Assembly (NCBI RefSeq): GCF_018598225.1
Contig: NZ_JAHESF010000014.1
Coordinates: 146,026-210,025, forward strand
DNA length: 64,000 bases
Direction of reading: 5' to 3'
From: Chryseosolibacter histidinae
Lineage (GTDB): Bacteria > Bacteroidota > Bacteroidia > Cytophagales > Cyclobacteriaceae
Shown piece after piece: positions 49,708 through 58,707 of the stretch (position 1 is its first letter; each line of letters opens with the position of its first letter). Position numbers and translations under genes: made by a program. Under the pieces are notes generated by a model that did no database searches, was not told the origin of the DNA, and saw only the letters and a list, made by a program, of their open reading frames with translations.

Positions 49708-49970
49708 ACCGGTAATCGGTGATCGTGGGTGGTGCAAGCGAGGGATGCCCCGGAAGCTTACTGCGTACTTAATTCGAAAGCATGACACTTTCGTAAGCAC
49801 GCTGTCAAATGGGGATCCTTCATTCGCGCATCTCCAGCGCTCAATCCACTATTCAGGATGACGGAACAACCGCGGCGCTATGGTTACTGACTAACGATTG
49901 CTGACTACCTGACTACCAATTAAAATTAAGGGATGGCAAAAGTAATATTTACCTGCGCTCCGTTCACTGA
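49708..49970. other. Intergenic stretch with degenerate short repeats
   Basis: No gene is recognised. A two-unit heptamer (cggtaat, cggtgat) lies near 49710-49724, and ctgacta units with 7-8-nt spacing lie near 49887-49916. These look like further, more degenerate relatives of the repeat families elsewhere in the window. Confidence 0.5.
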
Positions 49971-50004
49971 AAATAAAAAAGCCCGGGCTGCAACAACCCA
50001 GGCT
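49971..50004 (-). terminator. Rho-independent terminator of the M28 peptidase gene
   Basis: On the minus strand, AGCCTGGG (50004-49997), a 9-nt loop, CCCGGGCT (49987-49980; one G.U pair), then TTTTTTATTT. It lies 23 bp after the peptidase stop. Confidence 0.88.
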
Positions 50005-50027
50005 CTTCAATTTTCGGGAGAAACTTA

Positions 50028-51470
50028 TTAATCCCATTTCCAGTCGCCGGCGAGCTTCAGGGGCTCCTCGAGGTGGCTGTCGATCATAAATTGTTTGGTG
50101 GTTTCAGAATCCATTTTAGACGCGGGAAGTTTTTCAGCATCGGCGAGTCCAAAGAGGATCATCGTGCCGAAGCGCGCCGTATTGCGGATATGATCTTCGT
50201 TCACGAGCTTAAAATCGTCGCAGTTGGCATGGTAGCATCCGTAGATAGAGCGGTCGAGATTGCTGTGAAGCCCCAGCACCGGAATACCTTCGAGCATGAA
50301 CGGCTGATGATCGCTGTGCAGGTGAGACTCTCCGGAGATCTTGTTCTTGAAGATGGTATCCACTTTCGCAACTTCAGCGCCCAGGTTACGGAAGAAGGTG
50401 GTATCACTGAGCTTGCCCCCGGCATTGATGCCGATCGGGTTGCCAGTCATATCCAGGTTCATCATGTACTTGATGTTTTCAATGGAGCCATTTTTTACAG
50501 CTTCGTTCACCATATACGTCGAGCCGAGCAGGCCCTGCTCCTCGCCCATGAACATGATGAACTGCACGGTTCTTCTCGGAGTTAACTTGTTGGCTTTGAA
50601 GGCGCGGGCGATATCCAGGATGGAAAATGATCCGATACCATTGTCGATCGCACCGGTGGCCAGATCCCAGGAATCCAGGTGCCCGCCGATCAGAATGCGT
50701 TCATCGGGAAGCTCGGAACCTTTGATGGTGGCAATCACATTGCGGGCCTTGATGGGATCGCTGTGGTTCGTCATCGCGATGTGGGCACTGATCTTCTTCT
50801 TTGCTTTCAACTTTTCTTTTAAGGCAAAGCCGTCCTCCTTCGAGATGCAGATGGCCGGAATGGTTAATAACTCTCCGGTAACAGAGGCCGTACCGGTAAA
50901 CAACACACCGCCGTCAACCTGGTTATAAATGATCACTCCTTTTGCGCCATGACGCAGGGCAATGGCTGTTTTCTCGCTGCGGTGGAGGTTTCTTGAGCCT
51001 TCGGGGCTACCTGGTAAAATACCTATATAAAAGAATGCGATCTTGTCTTTTACCGCCGTGGGATTGGCTGCGTAGTCCGCTTCCAGGCCACTGCCCATGT
51101 CCACCAGCTCTCCGGTAACGTCAGCACTAACAGGCGAGTGTCCCAGGGTTACGGCTTTCACTGAATCGCCATCGATCTGAACGGCGATGTCGCCACGTGA
51201 CCAGGCCTCCACTTCAAACTCCTGGTAAGCAACGTCCTCAAAACCATATTCCTTGAATTTGTTATACGTATATTCTTCCGCTTTATGACCGTTTTCAGAA
51301 CCCGTAAGCCGGTGGCCGATGGTAGCGGTAGCCTCTCCCAGCGTGGCGTATGCTTTCGAATTTTGTTTGATCTCCGTGTCAATGCGGGCGAACGTTTCGT
51401 TCAGGGCTTCTTTTTTTTGGCAGGCTGATGCAACAGCAAGAGCGAGCACTAGCAGGGGCAGTTTTCTCAT
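50028..51470 (-). CDS. M28-family aminopeptidase, lipoprotein
   Basis: 480 residues. The lipoprotein signal ends at LALAVASAC. A PA domain (residues ~115-220, KDKIAFFYIGILPG and HGAKGVIIYNQV) precedes the M28 zinc peptidase: ILIGGHLDSWDLATGAIDNG (His and bridging Asp), IMFMGEEQGLLGS (catalytic Glu and metal Glu), YMMNLDMTGNP and LHSDHQPFML (last His). It removes N-terminal residues from peptides in the periplasm or at the surface. It is divergent from the LtaS-like gene across 123 bp, with its own terminator. Confidence 0.95.
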   Translation of the reverse strand: MRKLPLLVLALAVASACQKKEALNETFARIDTEIKQNSKAYATLGEATATIGHRLTGSENGHKAEEYTYNKFKEYGFEDVAYQEFEVEAWSRGDIAVQIDGDSVKAVTLGHSPVSADVTGELVDMGSGLEADYAANPTAVKDKIAFFYIGILPGSPEGSRNLHRSEKTAIALRHGAKGVIIYNQVDGGVLFTGTASVTGELLTIPAICISKEDGFALKEKLKAKKKISAHIAMTNHSDPIKARNVIATIKGSELPDERILIGGHLDSWDLATGAIDNGIGSFSILDIARAFKANKLTPRRTVQFIMFMGEEQGLLGSTYMVNEAVKNGSIENIKYMMNLDMTGNPIGINAGGKLSDTTFFRNLGAEVAKVDTIFKNKISGESHLHSDHQPFMLEGIPVLGLHSNLDRSIYGCYHANCDDFKLVNEDHIRNTARFGTMILFGLADAEKLPASKMDSETTKQFMIDSHLEEPLKLAGDWKWD

Positions 51471-51593
51471 AGACAGGCAATATAAATACTTCCCCCCTTT
51501 TCCCAGGCGCTTTTTTGATAAGGATCAAAGAATTTCTTGCCAGCGGGCTCACAATTCAGATTTGCTCCAGAATCGTCGTGCTGATTTACCACC

Positions 51594-53543
51594 ATGAATC
51601 CATGGTTAGCACAAATCCGGAAAGAGCGCCGGGGACTGATCATTCTGCTATCGGTCATACTTGTTGCCATCTCTGTTGTCACCCGGGTCTTATTGATGGC
51701 AAAAGCCTTTGCCCAGGTTGATTTCAGCGTTTCAAACGATCTCGAGATGGCCTTCATCGGCCTCTTTTACGACCTTGTGAACGCCGTGTATTTTTCGGCG
51801 CCGCTTGCCCTTTACCTGTGGCTGATCCCGGGCCGCGTCTATCGCAAACCGTGGCACATTTACGTGCTCTATGGGTGGTTCTTTGTGCTGATCTTCATCC
51901 TGGTGTTCAACGGTGTTGCCGAGTGGCTGTTCTGGGACGAATTCAGCTCACGGTTCAATTTCATCGCCGTGGATTACCTGATCTATACAACGGAGGTAGT
52001 GGGCAACATCAGCCAGTCGTATCCCATTGGCTGGATCATGATCGCCATCACGGGTATTGTGGTGCTCATGGTCATGGCGGTAAGACCGTGGATCAGGGCG
52101 TCGGCCGGATCGCATGAGCCCTTCAGGATCAGAACGAAATATTTTGCTATTTTCAGCATCGTCTTTGCCATACTTCTGGTTACCGTCACAAGCAAGTATC
52201 ACCAATACAGCAGAAATACGCTTGTGAACGAGCTCTCCGGAAACGGCATGTATGAGCTGTTCGCCGCCTACCGGAATAATGAGCTGGATTACGACCGCTT
52301 CTACAAAGGACTGCCGGCGCAGGAAGCGATGAAGCTTGTGCGGGAGAACCTGAAAACCAAAGAAGCCGAATACCTTTCCAGCAACCCGTTCAGCATCACC
52401 AGAAGGATCATGAACCGGGGCCCTGAAAAGAAATTCAACGTTGTGCTCATCAGCGTGGAAAGCCTGAGCGCCGAGTTCCTGGGCAGGTTCGGCAATACCG
52501 AGGGCATTACGCCGTTCCTGGATTCGCTGTCACAACACAGTCTCGTGTTCACAAACCTGTACGCAACCGGTACCCGTACCGTGAGAGGACTGGAAGCGCT
52601 CTCGCTCTGCGTGCCGCCCACCCCGGGGCAGTCTATTGTGCGGCGCCCCAACAACGAGAACCTTTTCTCGCTGGCCTCGGTATTCAATGAAAAGGGATAT
52701 TCGAGCCAGTTCATTTACGGGGGCTACAGCTATTTTGATAACATGGGCTATTTCTTCGAGAACAACGGTTATGGCCTCATCGACCGGTCTTCGCTTGGCG
52801 ATGAGGAGATCGACTACGAAAACATCTGGGGTGTTGCCGACGAAAACCTGTTTACGCTGGCATTGCGTGAGATCGACTCCGAGGTAACAAGGCACCCTGT
52901 ATTCTCGCACATTATGACCACCTCCAACCACAGGCCTTACACCTACCCGGGTGGCAGGATCGACATTCCTTCGCACACGTCGCGCCGTGGTGCCGTTAAA
53001 TACACCGACTATTCTATCGGGAAGTTCATCCGCGAAGCGTCAAAAAAAACCTGGTTCGATCATACGGTGTTTGTGATCGTGGCGGATCACTGTGCATCCA
53101 GCGCGGGAAAGACAAAACTTCCCGTGGATAAATATCACATTCCGCTGCTCATCTACTCACCGAAGAATATCCCGGCCGGAACCATGGACAGGCTCATGAG
53201 CCAGATCGACATAGGACCGACCTTGCTTGGGTTGCTGAATTTCTCCTACACCAGCGACTTCTATGGTTACGACATCTACAAGCTCGAGCCGGGCAGGGAA
53301 CGCGCCTTCATCAGCACTTACCAGAACCTTGGTTATATTCGCGATAAGGAGCTTGTGATCCTTTCGCCGCAATCGAAGGTGGAGACCTTTCAAATTACAG
53401 AAGATAGTCAAACAGCGGTCAAGGCGGAAGATCCGCAGCTGGTCCGGGAGGCGATCTCCTGGTACCAATCAGCCAGCTACTCCTTCAAAAACGGCTCGAT
53501 GAAAGCAAAACAGTATACCAGTCATGAAAATACTGATTATTGA
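51594..53543 (+). CDS. LtaS-like sulfatase-fold phosphotransferase (phosphoglycerol/phosphoethanolamine type)
   Basis: 649 residues. Five membrane helices occupy ~residues 15-200. The periplasmic alkaline-phosphatase-fold domain has VLISVESLSAEFLG (metal Glu), ATGTRTVRGLEAL (nucleophile Thr) and VIVADHCASSAGK (metal Asp-His), with IPLLIYSP. In Gram-negative bacteria such enzymes add phospho-head groups to glycans or lipids rather than making lipoteichoic acid. Its 3' end overlaps the response regulator gene by 20 nt, so it is translationally linked to the two-component pair, recalling the pmrC-pmrA-pmrB order of polymyxin-resistance operons. Confidence 0.9.
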   Translation: MNPWLAQIRKERRGLIILLSVILVAISVVTRVLLMAKAFAQVDFSVSNDLEMAFIGLFYDLVNAVYFSAPLALYLWLIPGRVYRKPWHIYVLYGWFFVLIFILVFNGVAEWLFWDEFSSRFNFIAVDYLIYTTEVVGNISQSYPIGWIMIAITGIVVLMVMAVRPWIRASAGSHEPFRIRTKYFAIFSIVFAILLVTVTSKYHQYSRNTLVNELSGNGMYELFAAYRNNELDYDRFYKGLPAQEAMKLVRENLKTKEAEYLSSNPFSITRRIMNRGPEKKFNVVLISVESLSAEFLGRFGNTEGITPFLDSLSQHSLVFTNLYATGTRTVRGLEALSLCVPPTPGQSIVRRPNNENLFSLASVFNEKGYSSQFIYGGYSYFDNMGYFFENNGYGLIDRSSLGDEEIDYENIWGVADENLFTLALREIDSEVTRHPVFSHIMTTSNHRPYTYPGGRIDIPSHTSRRGAVKYTDYSIGKFIREASKKTWFDHTVFVIVADHCASSAGKTKLPVDKYHIPLLIYSPKNIPAGTMDRLMSQIDIGPTLLGLLNFSYTSDFYGYDIYKLEPGRERAFISTYQNLGYIRDKELVILSPQSKVETFQITEDSQTAVKAEDPQLVREAISWYQSASYSFKNGSMKAKQYTSHENTDY

Positions 53544-54198
53544 AGACGAAAAAGAGCTGGCCAAAAGCATCGCGCGGTACCTTCGTGAAGAGAGCTATAT
53601 TGTAGAGGTCGCGCACTCCGCACACGAGGCTGAAGAAAAAATACTGGCATTCGACTACGACTGTATTTTGCTTGACATTTCCCTGCCGGATGGAAACGGC
53701 CTCAAAGTTCTGGAAGCCCTGAAGAAGAATAAAAAAGAGGACGGGGTGATCATCATCACCGCCAAAAATTCACTGGAAGACCGCGTGGCAGGGCTCAACC
53801 TGGGGGCAGACGACTACCTGGCAAAACCCTTTCACATGCCCGAGCTGATCGCCCGGATCGGGGCTGTTATCCGCAGAAAAAAATTCGGTGGCAGCTCCAG
53901 GATAGAATTCAATGAGATCGCCATCGACCTGATGGCGAAAACCGTGTTTATCGGAGACAAAGAGATCGACCTCACCCGCAAGGAATTTGACCTGCTTGTT
54001 TTCCTGACGGCCAATAAAAACCGTGTTGTTTCAAAGAATGCCATTGCCGAGCACCTGAGCGGCGACAATGCAGAGCTGCTGGACAAATTCGATTTTATCT
54101 ACTCGCACATGAAAAATCTGAAGCGAAAAGTACAGGAAGCCGGCGGCGAAGACTATATTAAGACCGTGTACGGATTGGGTTACAAATTTTCGGTATGA
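53524..54198 (+). CDS. OmpR/PhoB-family response regulator
   Basis: 224 residues. The receiver has the acidic pair IIEDEKELAKS, phospho-acceptor Asp51 in ILLDISLPDGNG, IITAKNS and LAKPF. The winged-helix DNA-binding domain has DLTRKEFDLLVFLTANKNRV and YIKTVYGLGYKF. It overlaps the LtaS-like gene at its start and the kinase gene at its stop (ATGA), so the three are tightly coupled. Confidence 0.96.
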   Translation: MKILIIEDEKELAKSIARYLREESYIVEVAHSAHEAEEKILAFDYDCILLDISLPDGNGLKVLEALKKNKKEDGVIIITAKNSLEDRVAGLNLGADDYLAKPFHMPELIARIGAVIRRKKFGGSSRIEFNEIAIDLMAKTVFIGDKEIDLTRKEFDLLVFLTANKNRVVSKNAIAEHLSGDNAELLDKFDFIYSHMKNLKRKVQEAGGEDYIKTVYGLGYKFSV

Positions 54199-55463
54199 GG
54201 CTCTTACAAGTCAGCCTGCGCAGCCTGATGCTCTATGCGCTCCTCCTGGTGCTGGTGAGCATTCCTGTGTCGTTTTTCTTCATAGAAAGACTGCTGAACG
54301 CTGACGTGGATAAATCGCTCGGCTTCCGCCTGGATCAGTTCGAGCAGCATCTGAAGCTCTACGAATCACTGGCTGACATAGAGACGGACCTGGCTGTGAT
54401 GGACCGTCTCATTGTTGACATCGACATTCTGCCAGCGGATCAGATCACCAAGCGCGTATTCCGCACCGTTGAACGTTACGACAGCCTGGAAAATGAGAAC
54501 AGGCCTTACCGCGAAGTCTCCACCGGTATTATCGTTCAGGGCAAAAAATATCAGCTGGCCATCCGGGAGTCGCTGCTCGATAACAACAAGCTCGTTGGAA
54601 CGCTGGTGCTGGTGCAGGCGCTCCTGGCCATTCTTCTGGCAACAGGGCTGCTCCTGCTCAACCGCTCGCTTTCGCGGAAATTGTGGAAACCGTTTTACAA
54701 CACGTTGAGCCAGCTGAAAGCGTTCCAGGTCGATAAGGCTGTATCCATCAACACCGAAAAATCAAACATCATCGAGTTTGATGACCTCAACGAAACCATT
54801 CAGCACCTCACGGAACGGAACCGGCAGATCTACCTGGAACAAAAAGAGTTCATCGAAAACGCGTCGCATGAGCTTCAGACACCCCTGGCCGTGTTTCAGT
54901 CGAAGCTGGACAACCTGATGCAAAGGGCGTCGCTCACCGAAGACGAAGCGCAGGAGATCATAGACCTTGAAGAAGTTGTTCAGAAGATGTCGCGTTTGAA
55001 CAAGAACCTGCTGCTGCTCAGCAAGATCGACAACAATCAGTTCACCGACATCGAGATGATCGATATTGCACAAACGGCGAAGTCGCTCATTCAAAACCTA
55101 AAACCGGTGGCGGCGGTGGAAGGCATTGCTTTCCGCACGTCCATTCAACCACTGCTGATCAGGGCCAACAGCACGCTGATCGAAGTGATGCTTACCAACC
55201 TCTTCCAAAACGCAGTACGGCACACCACCAAGAATGGAACCGTGATCGTTGAAACGGGCGAGCAATACATCCGCATCTCCAACACCGGGGAGCCCCTGAC
55301 GATGGATGCCGGAAAGATGTTCAAGCGGTTCCAGAAAGAAACAAAAAATGAGAAAAGCACCGGAATCGGACTCGCCATTGTGAAGAAGATCTGCGACACC
55401 AACGGTTATACGGTAGACTACCATTACAAAGATGCGATGCACGTGTTTACGGTGACGTTCTAA
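54195..55463 (+). CDS. Sensor histidine kinase
   Basis: 422 residues. Helix 1 (residues 11-30) and helix 2 (~134-156) enclose a periplasmic sensor of ~100 residues. The phospho-acceptor His225 is in IENASHELQTPLAVFQ. The ATPase boxes are N (MLTNLFQNAVRH), G1 (IRISNTGEP) and G2 (EKSTGIGLAIVKKICD). It pairs with the response regulator whose stop overlaps its ATG. The signal is unknown; the operon context points to envelope state or a cation. Confidence 0.95.
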   Translation: MRLLQVSLRSLMLYALLLVLVSIPVSFFFIERLLNADVDKSLGFRLDQFEQHLKLYESLADIETDLAVMDRLIVDIDILPADQITKRVFRTVERYDSLENENRPYREVSTGIIVQGKKYQLAIRESLLDNNKLVGTLVLVQALLAILLATGLLLLNRSLSRKLWKPFYNTLSQLKAFQVDKAVSINTEKSNIIEFDDLNETIQHLTERNRQIYLEQKEFIENASHELQTPLAVFQSKLDNLMQRASLTEDEAQEIIDLEEVVQKMSRLNKNLLLLSKIDNNQFTDIEMIDIAQTAKSLIQNLKPVAAVEGIAFRTSIQPLLIRANSTLIEVMLTNLFQNAVRHTTKNGTVIVETGEQYIRISNTGEPLTMDAGKMFKRFQKETKNEKSTGIGLAIVKKICDTNGYTVDYHYKDAMHVFTVTF

Positions 55464-55472
55464 CGCAGTTCT

Positions 55473-57944
55473 ATGTTCTCTCTTGTAATACGGCTGCTCC
55501 AGACTTTATTCAGAATGCCGACGCTCCTTTGGCCTATGAGAACACTGATACTTTTTCTGATCTCCCTTACGGCAACCGTGAACGCTTTTTGCCAGGTGAG
55601 CCGGGTAACCATCTCCGGGAAGATCACAGACAAAACAACAGGCAGAGGATTGCCCTATGTCAACGTGGTGGTAACGGCCAGTACTGACAGCGCGTTCGTG
55701 TCCGGCACCATTACAAATGAGGCTGGTCAGTACAGCCTGGCAAACATCACTCCGGGCACCTACGTGCTGCGCATCAGTTATGTAGGCTACGTCAATGTTA
55801 CCCAGTCCCTGCCTGTTGGCAAGCTCAGCGAGTTCCTGGACCTGGGTGAAATAAAGCTCGAACAGAACGTTACCGCGCTCCGGGAGGTGACGGTGATCGC
55901 CGGAACGGAAGCAGTGTCTGAGACGATGGATAAAAAAACATTCTCCATCTCTGAGAACCTGACGCAGGGAGGTGGATCACTTTTGCAGGCCATGCAGAAC
56001 CTGCCCGGTGTCACCGTCACTGAAGAAGGCACCGTGCGGCTGCGCGGAAGCGACAAGGTTGCTGTGCTCATCGACGGGAAGCAAACAGCGCTCACGGGTT
56101 TCGGCAACCAGCGCGCCCTCGACAACATACCGGCTTCCGCCATTGAACGCATCGAGATCATCAACAATCCCTCCGCCAAATACGACGCCAACGGGAACGC
56201 CGGCATCATCAACATCATTTACAAAAAAGAAGTCAACAACGGCCTGAATGGTAAGCTCTCACTTACTGCCGGAGCGGGTGCACTCTGGGTAAAACGAGAG
56301 AACTACCCCACCATCCGGCCGCAGTATCAGCGAACACCCAAGATCAACCCGTCCATTTCCCTGAACTACAGGAAGAAAAAAGTAAACCTTTTCTTACAAG
56401 CTGACAACCTTTACACCCAAACCCTCAACAAGAATGAATTTGTAGACCGCTTCTACGACAACGGAGACACTGTACGGCAACAAACCAAACGGAACCGCAC
56501 CACTAACATCGTTACAACGAAAGGAGGATTTGACTGGCATTTGAACGCCCGCAATATGTTCACAGTTTCCGCACTGTTCAGTAGTGAAAAGATCCTCGAC
56601 CGGGGCGACGAACCATTTTTTAACGGAAGCCTCACGGAGCGAACCCGCCTCTGGAAGTTCCTGGAAGACGAGCTGAAAACAACGGTCACAGAAGTTGCAT
56701 CGTGGCAGCACAAGTTCAATCAGCCAGGCCATCTGCTGAACGTAGGTGTGAACTACACCTTTCACCGCGAAGATGAAAAGTATTACTTCGAAAACATATT
56801 CCCTTCAGTAGTCGGGCTGGACTCATTCAAGCTGATCTCCGACGAGCATGTGGGTGATTTCAATATCGACTACCAGCGACCGCTCCGGTATGGCAGGTTT
56901 GAAGGCGGCATCAAGATAAGGAACCGTTATATCCCCACCAACATGCGGTTCATTCCCGGTGTGAACTCCCAGATGGATGTGAACGCGGGCGGTTGGGCAA
57001 ACTACAGTGAGCTGATCCCGGCGCTCTATGGAAACTATATCCTTGAAAAAGAGAAATATGAAATAGAAGCCGGATTGCGGGTGGAATATGTCAGGATCTA
57101 TTATAAGGTGAATCCCGATCACAACACCTACAGAAGCGACGGCTATCATTACACCCAACCCTTCCCGAATGTTCGCCTCGCCTACAAGCTCAATGAACGA
57201 AGCACGCTCTCGGCCTTCTACAACCGGAGGGTGGACCGGCCCAACGAGGTCGACATCCGCATCTTTCCAAAATATGACGATGCTGAAATTATCAAGGTCG
57301 GAAACCCTGGACTACGGCCACAGTTCACCAATACCTTTGAGGCCGGTTATAAAACGAATTGGAGTACAGGATTCTGGTACTCGTCTCTGTACCACAAGGC
57401 GATGGAAGCAACCATCACCCGCATCGGCAGCACGGTGCCGGGAAGCAACCTGATCTACAATATCTTTCAAAATGCCGGGAAGAGCCGCATGAACGGCGTG
57501 GAGATCATTGTGTCACAAGACTTCGGTAAAACAGCTACTGTCAGTCTCAACCTCAACGGATATAAGAACACCATCGAAGCTTTTTCAGTGACGAACTTAT
57601 ATCCCCGGGAGAATGTATTCTCGGCCCCGCTTCAGGAAATATATTCCGGCAGCATCAAGCTGAACAGCCGTTTCCGCCTGCCGCACAAGGTTGACGTTCA
57701 ATTATCAGGTGTATACCTCGCGCCGGACATTGTACCACAAGGCAAGACCTATTCCCGCTTCTCCCTCGACCTGGGCATCAAAAAAATGATCCAGGGCGAC
57801 AAGGGCGAGCTGTTCCTTAATGCAACCGACCTCGGCAATACCATGCGGGTAAAACGAAAAGTCACCGGCGACGGGTTCACCTACACCAGCACCGATTATT
57901 ATGAAACACAGGTAATCCGGGCCGGGTATACCTATAAGTTCTGA
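55473..57944 (+). CDS. TonB-dependent receptor, outer membrane beta-barrel family with CarboxypepD-like domain
   Basis: 823 residues from 55473; the ATG at 55536 gives a cleaner signal peptide (TLILFLISLTATVNAFC). A CarboxypepD_reg-like domain (GKITDKTTGRGLPYVNVVVT) is followed by a plug (LLQAMQNLPGVTVTEEGTVR, VAVLIDGKQTALTG) and a barrel ending in AGYTYKF. It begins 9 bp after the kinase stop, so the LtaS-RR-HK-receptor set looks like one operon. The ligand is unknown. Confidence 0.92.
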   Translation: MFSLVIRLLQTLFRMPTLLWPMRTLILFLISLTATVNAFCQVSRVTISGKITDKTTGRGLPYVNVVVTASTDSAFVSGTITNEAGQYSLANITPGTYVLRISYVGYVNVTQSLPVGKLSEFLDLGEIKLEQNVTALREVTVIAGTEAVSETMDKKTFSISENLTQGGGSLLQAMQNLPGVTVTEEGTVRLRGSDKVAVLIDGKQTALTGFGNQRALDNIPASAIERIEIINNPSAKYDANGNAGIINIIYKKEVNNGLNGKLSLTAGAGALWVKRENYPTIRPQYQRTPKINPSISLNYRKKKVNLFLQADNLYTQTLNKNEFVDRFYDNGDTVRQQTKRNRTTNIVTTKGGFDWHLNARNMFTVSALFSSEKILDRGDEPFFNGSLTERTRLWKFLEDELKTTVTEVASWQHKFNQPGHLLNVGVNYTFHREDEKYYFENIFPSVVGLDSFKLISDEHVGDFNIDYQRPLRYGRFEGGIKIRNRYIPTNMRFIPGVNSQMDVNAGGWANYSELIPALYGNYILEKEKYEIEAGLRVEYVRIYYKVNPDHNTYRSDGYHYTQPFPNVRLAYKLNERSTLSAFYNRRVDRPNEVDIRIFPKYDDAEIIKVGNPGLRPQFTNTFEAGYKTNWSTGFWYSSLYHKAMEATITRIGSTVPGSNLIYNIFQNAGKSRMNGVEIIVSQDFGKTATVSLNLNGYKNTIEAFSVTNLYPRENVFSAPLQEIYSGSIKLNSRFRLPHKVDVQLSGVYLAPDIVPQGKTYSRFSLDLGIKKMIQGDKGELFLNATDLGNTMRVKRKVTGDGFTYTSTDYYETQVIRAGYTYKF

Positions 57945-57951
57945 TTTGAAA

Positions 57952-58103
57952 GTCCACGGTCGATGGTCCATAGCAGACCTGTGGTAAGTCCCGGATCGTA
58001 CTTCGCTCCCAATAGCTATCTGGGGAACAGTAGTGCAAAAGTCGAGTTCATACTACACGGCCATGGACCATGGACCATCGACCATGGACCATGGACTATG
58101 GAC
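57952..58103. repeat. Inverted heptamer repeat, catggac family
   Basis: Left arm 57952-57972 has three 7-mers (gtccacg, gtcgatg, gtccata). Right arm 58062-58103 has six (catggac, catggac, catcgac, catggac, catggac, tatggac). The arms are reverse-complementary in kind across ~90 nt. It lies just after the receptor stop and before the His-rich protein gene. It creates several ccatgg sites in a row. Confidence 0.87.
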
Positions 58104-58204
58104 CACGCACGCATCTTACGGCCCTCGTGACGACCTGTGCAAAACGGTGCCGGCTTTTTGATAACCGGCAAGGAAGTATTAAAAAGAGGCTTACCTTTGC
58201 CCTG

Positions 58205-58582
58205 ATGAGAGGTGCCACCATTGTGCTGATATTTTATGCCACATCCATGGTTTGCCATGGGGCGCTGGAGATCGTGCACGATCTGCTGCACTACCTGGCG
58301 GAGCATCATCATTCAACGTTACACGATCACGACCACGGCCATCACCATACCGTGCATGACCATGAGCATCACCACCACCACGCAGAAGTAGTCCATCACC
58401 ACGATGCAGACCCTGAAGAAGATCAATCGCGATCAGCACTCATCAACTTCTTTCTTTTTATCCAACGGAAGCCCGTATTCGCATTTGCAAACCTGCAATT
58501 GTCAGGTGTATTCTCAGACCTGACTGCCCACATTAAAACTTCTATTCTCTTGCCTCCTACCCCGCCTCCCAGGTTTGTGTGA
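58205..58582 (+). CDS. Small His-rich membrane or exported protein
   Basis: 125 residues from the ATG at 58205; the upstream frame is repeat-derived. The N-terminus is hydrophobic (GATIVLIFYATSMVCHGALE). Residues ~33-75 contain about twenty His in HxH and HHH runs with Asp (HDHDHGHHHTVHDHEHHHHH), a strong metal-chelating stretch. A second hydrophobic part follows, with a Pro-rich end (LLPPTPPPRFV). It lies 125 bp before a TonB receptor gene, so a metal-uptake role (zinc, nickel or copper) is likely but inferred. Confidence 0.7.
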   Translation: MRGATIVLIFYATSMVCHGALEIVHDLLHYLAEHHHSTLHDHDHGHHHTVHDHEHHHHHAEVVHHHDADPEEDQSRSALINFFLFIQRKPVFAFANLQLSGVFSDLTAHIKTSILLPPTPPPRFV

Positions 58583-58707
58583 GGTGAATTCTTATTCAAT
58601 GAATATCGCCGCGCGCTTTGCATGAACGGCAAAGTGTACGCGCGTCACGGCGTCAGCAGATCGATGACGTGAAAGATCTTTGTAAAATTTAACGACCTAA
58701 AAACTCC

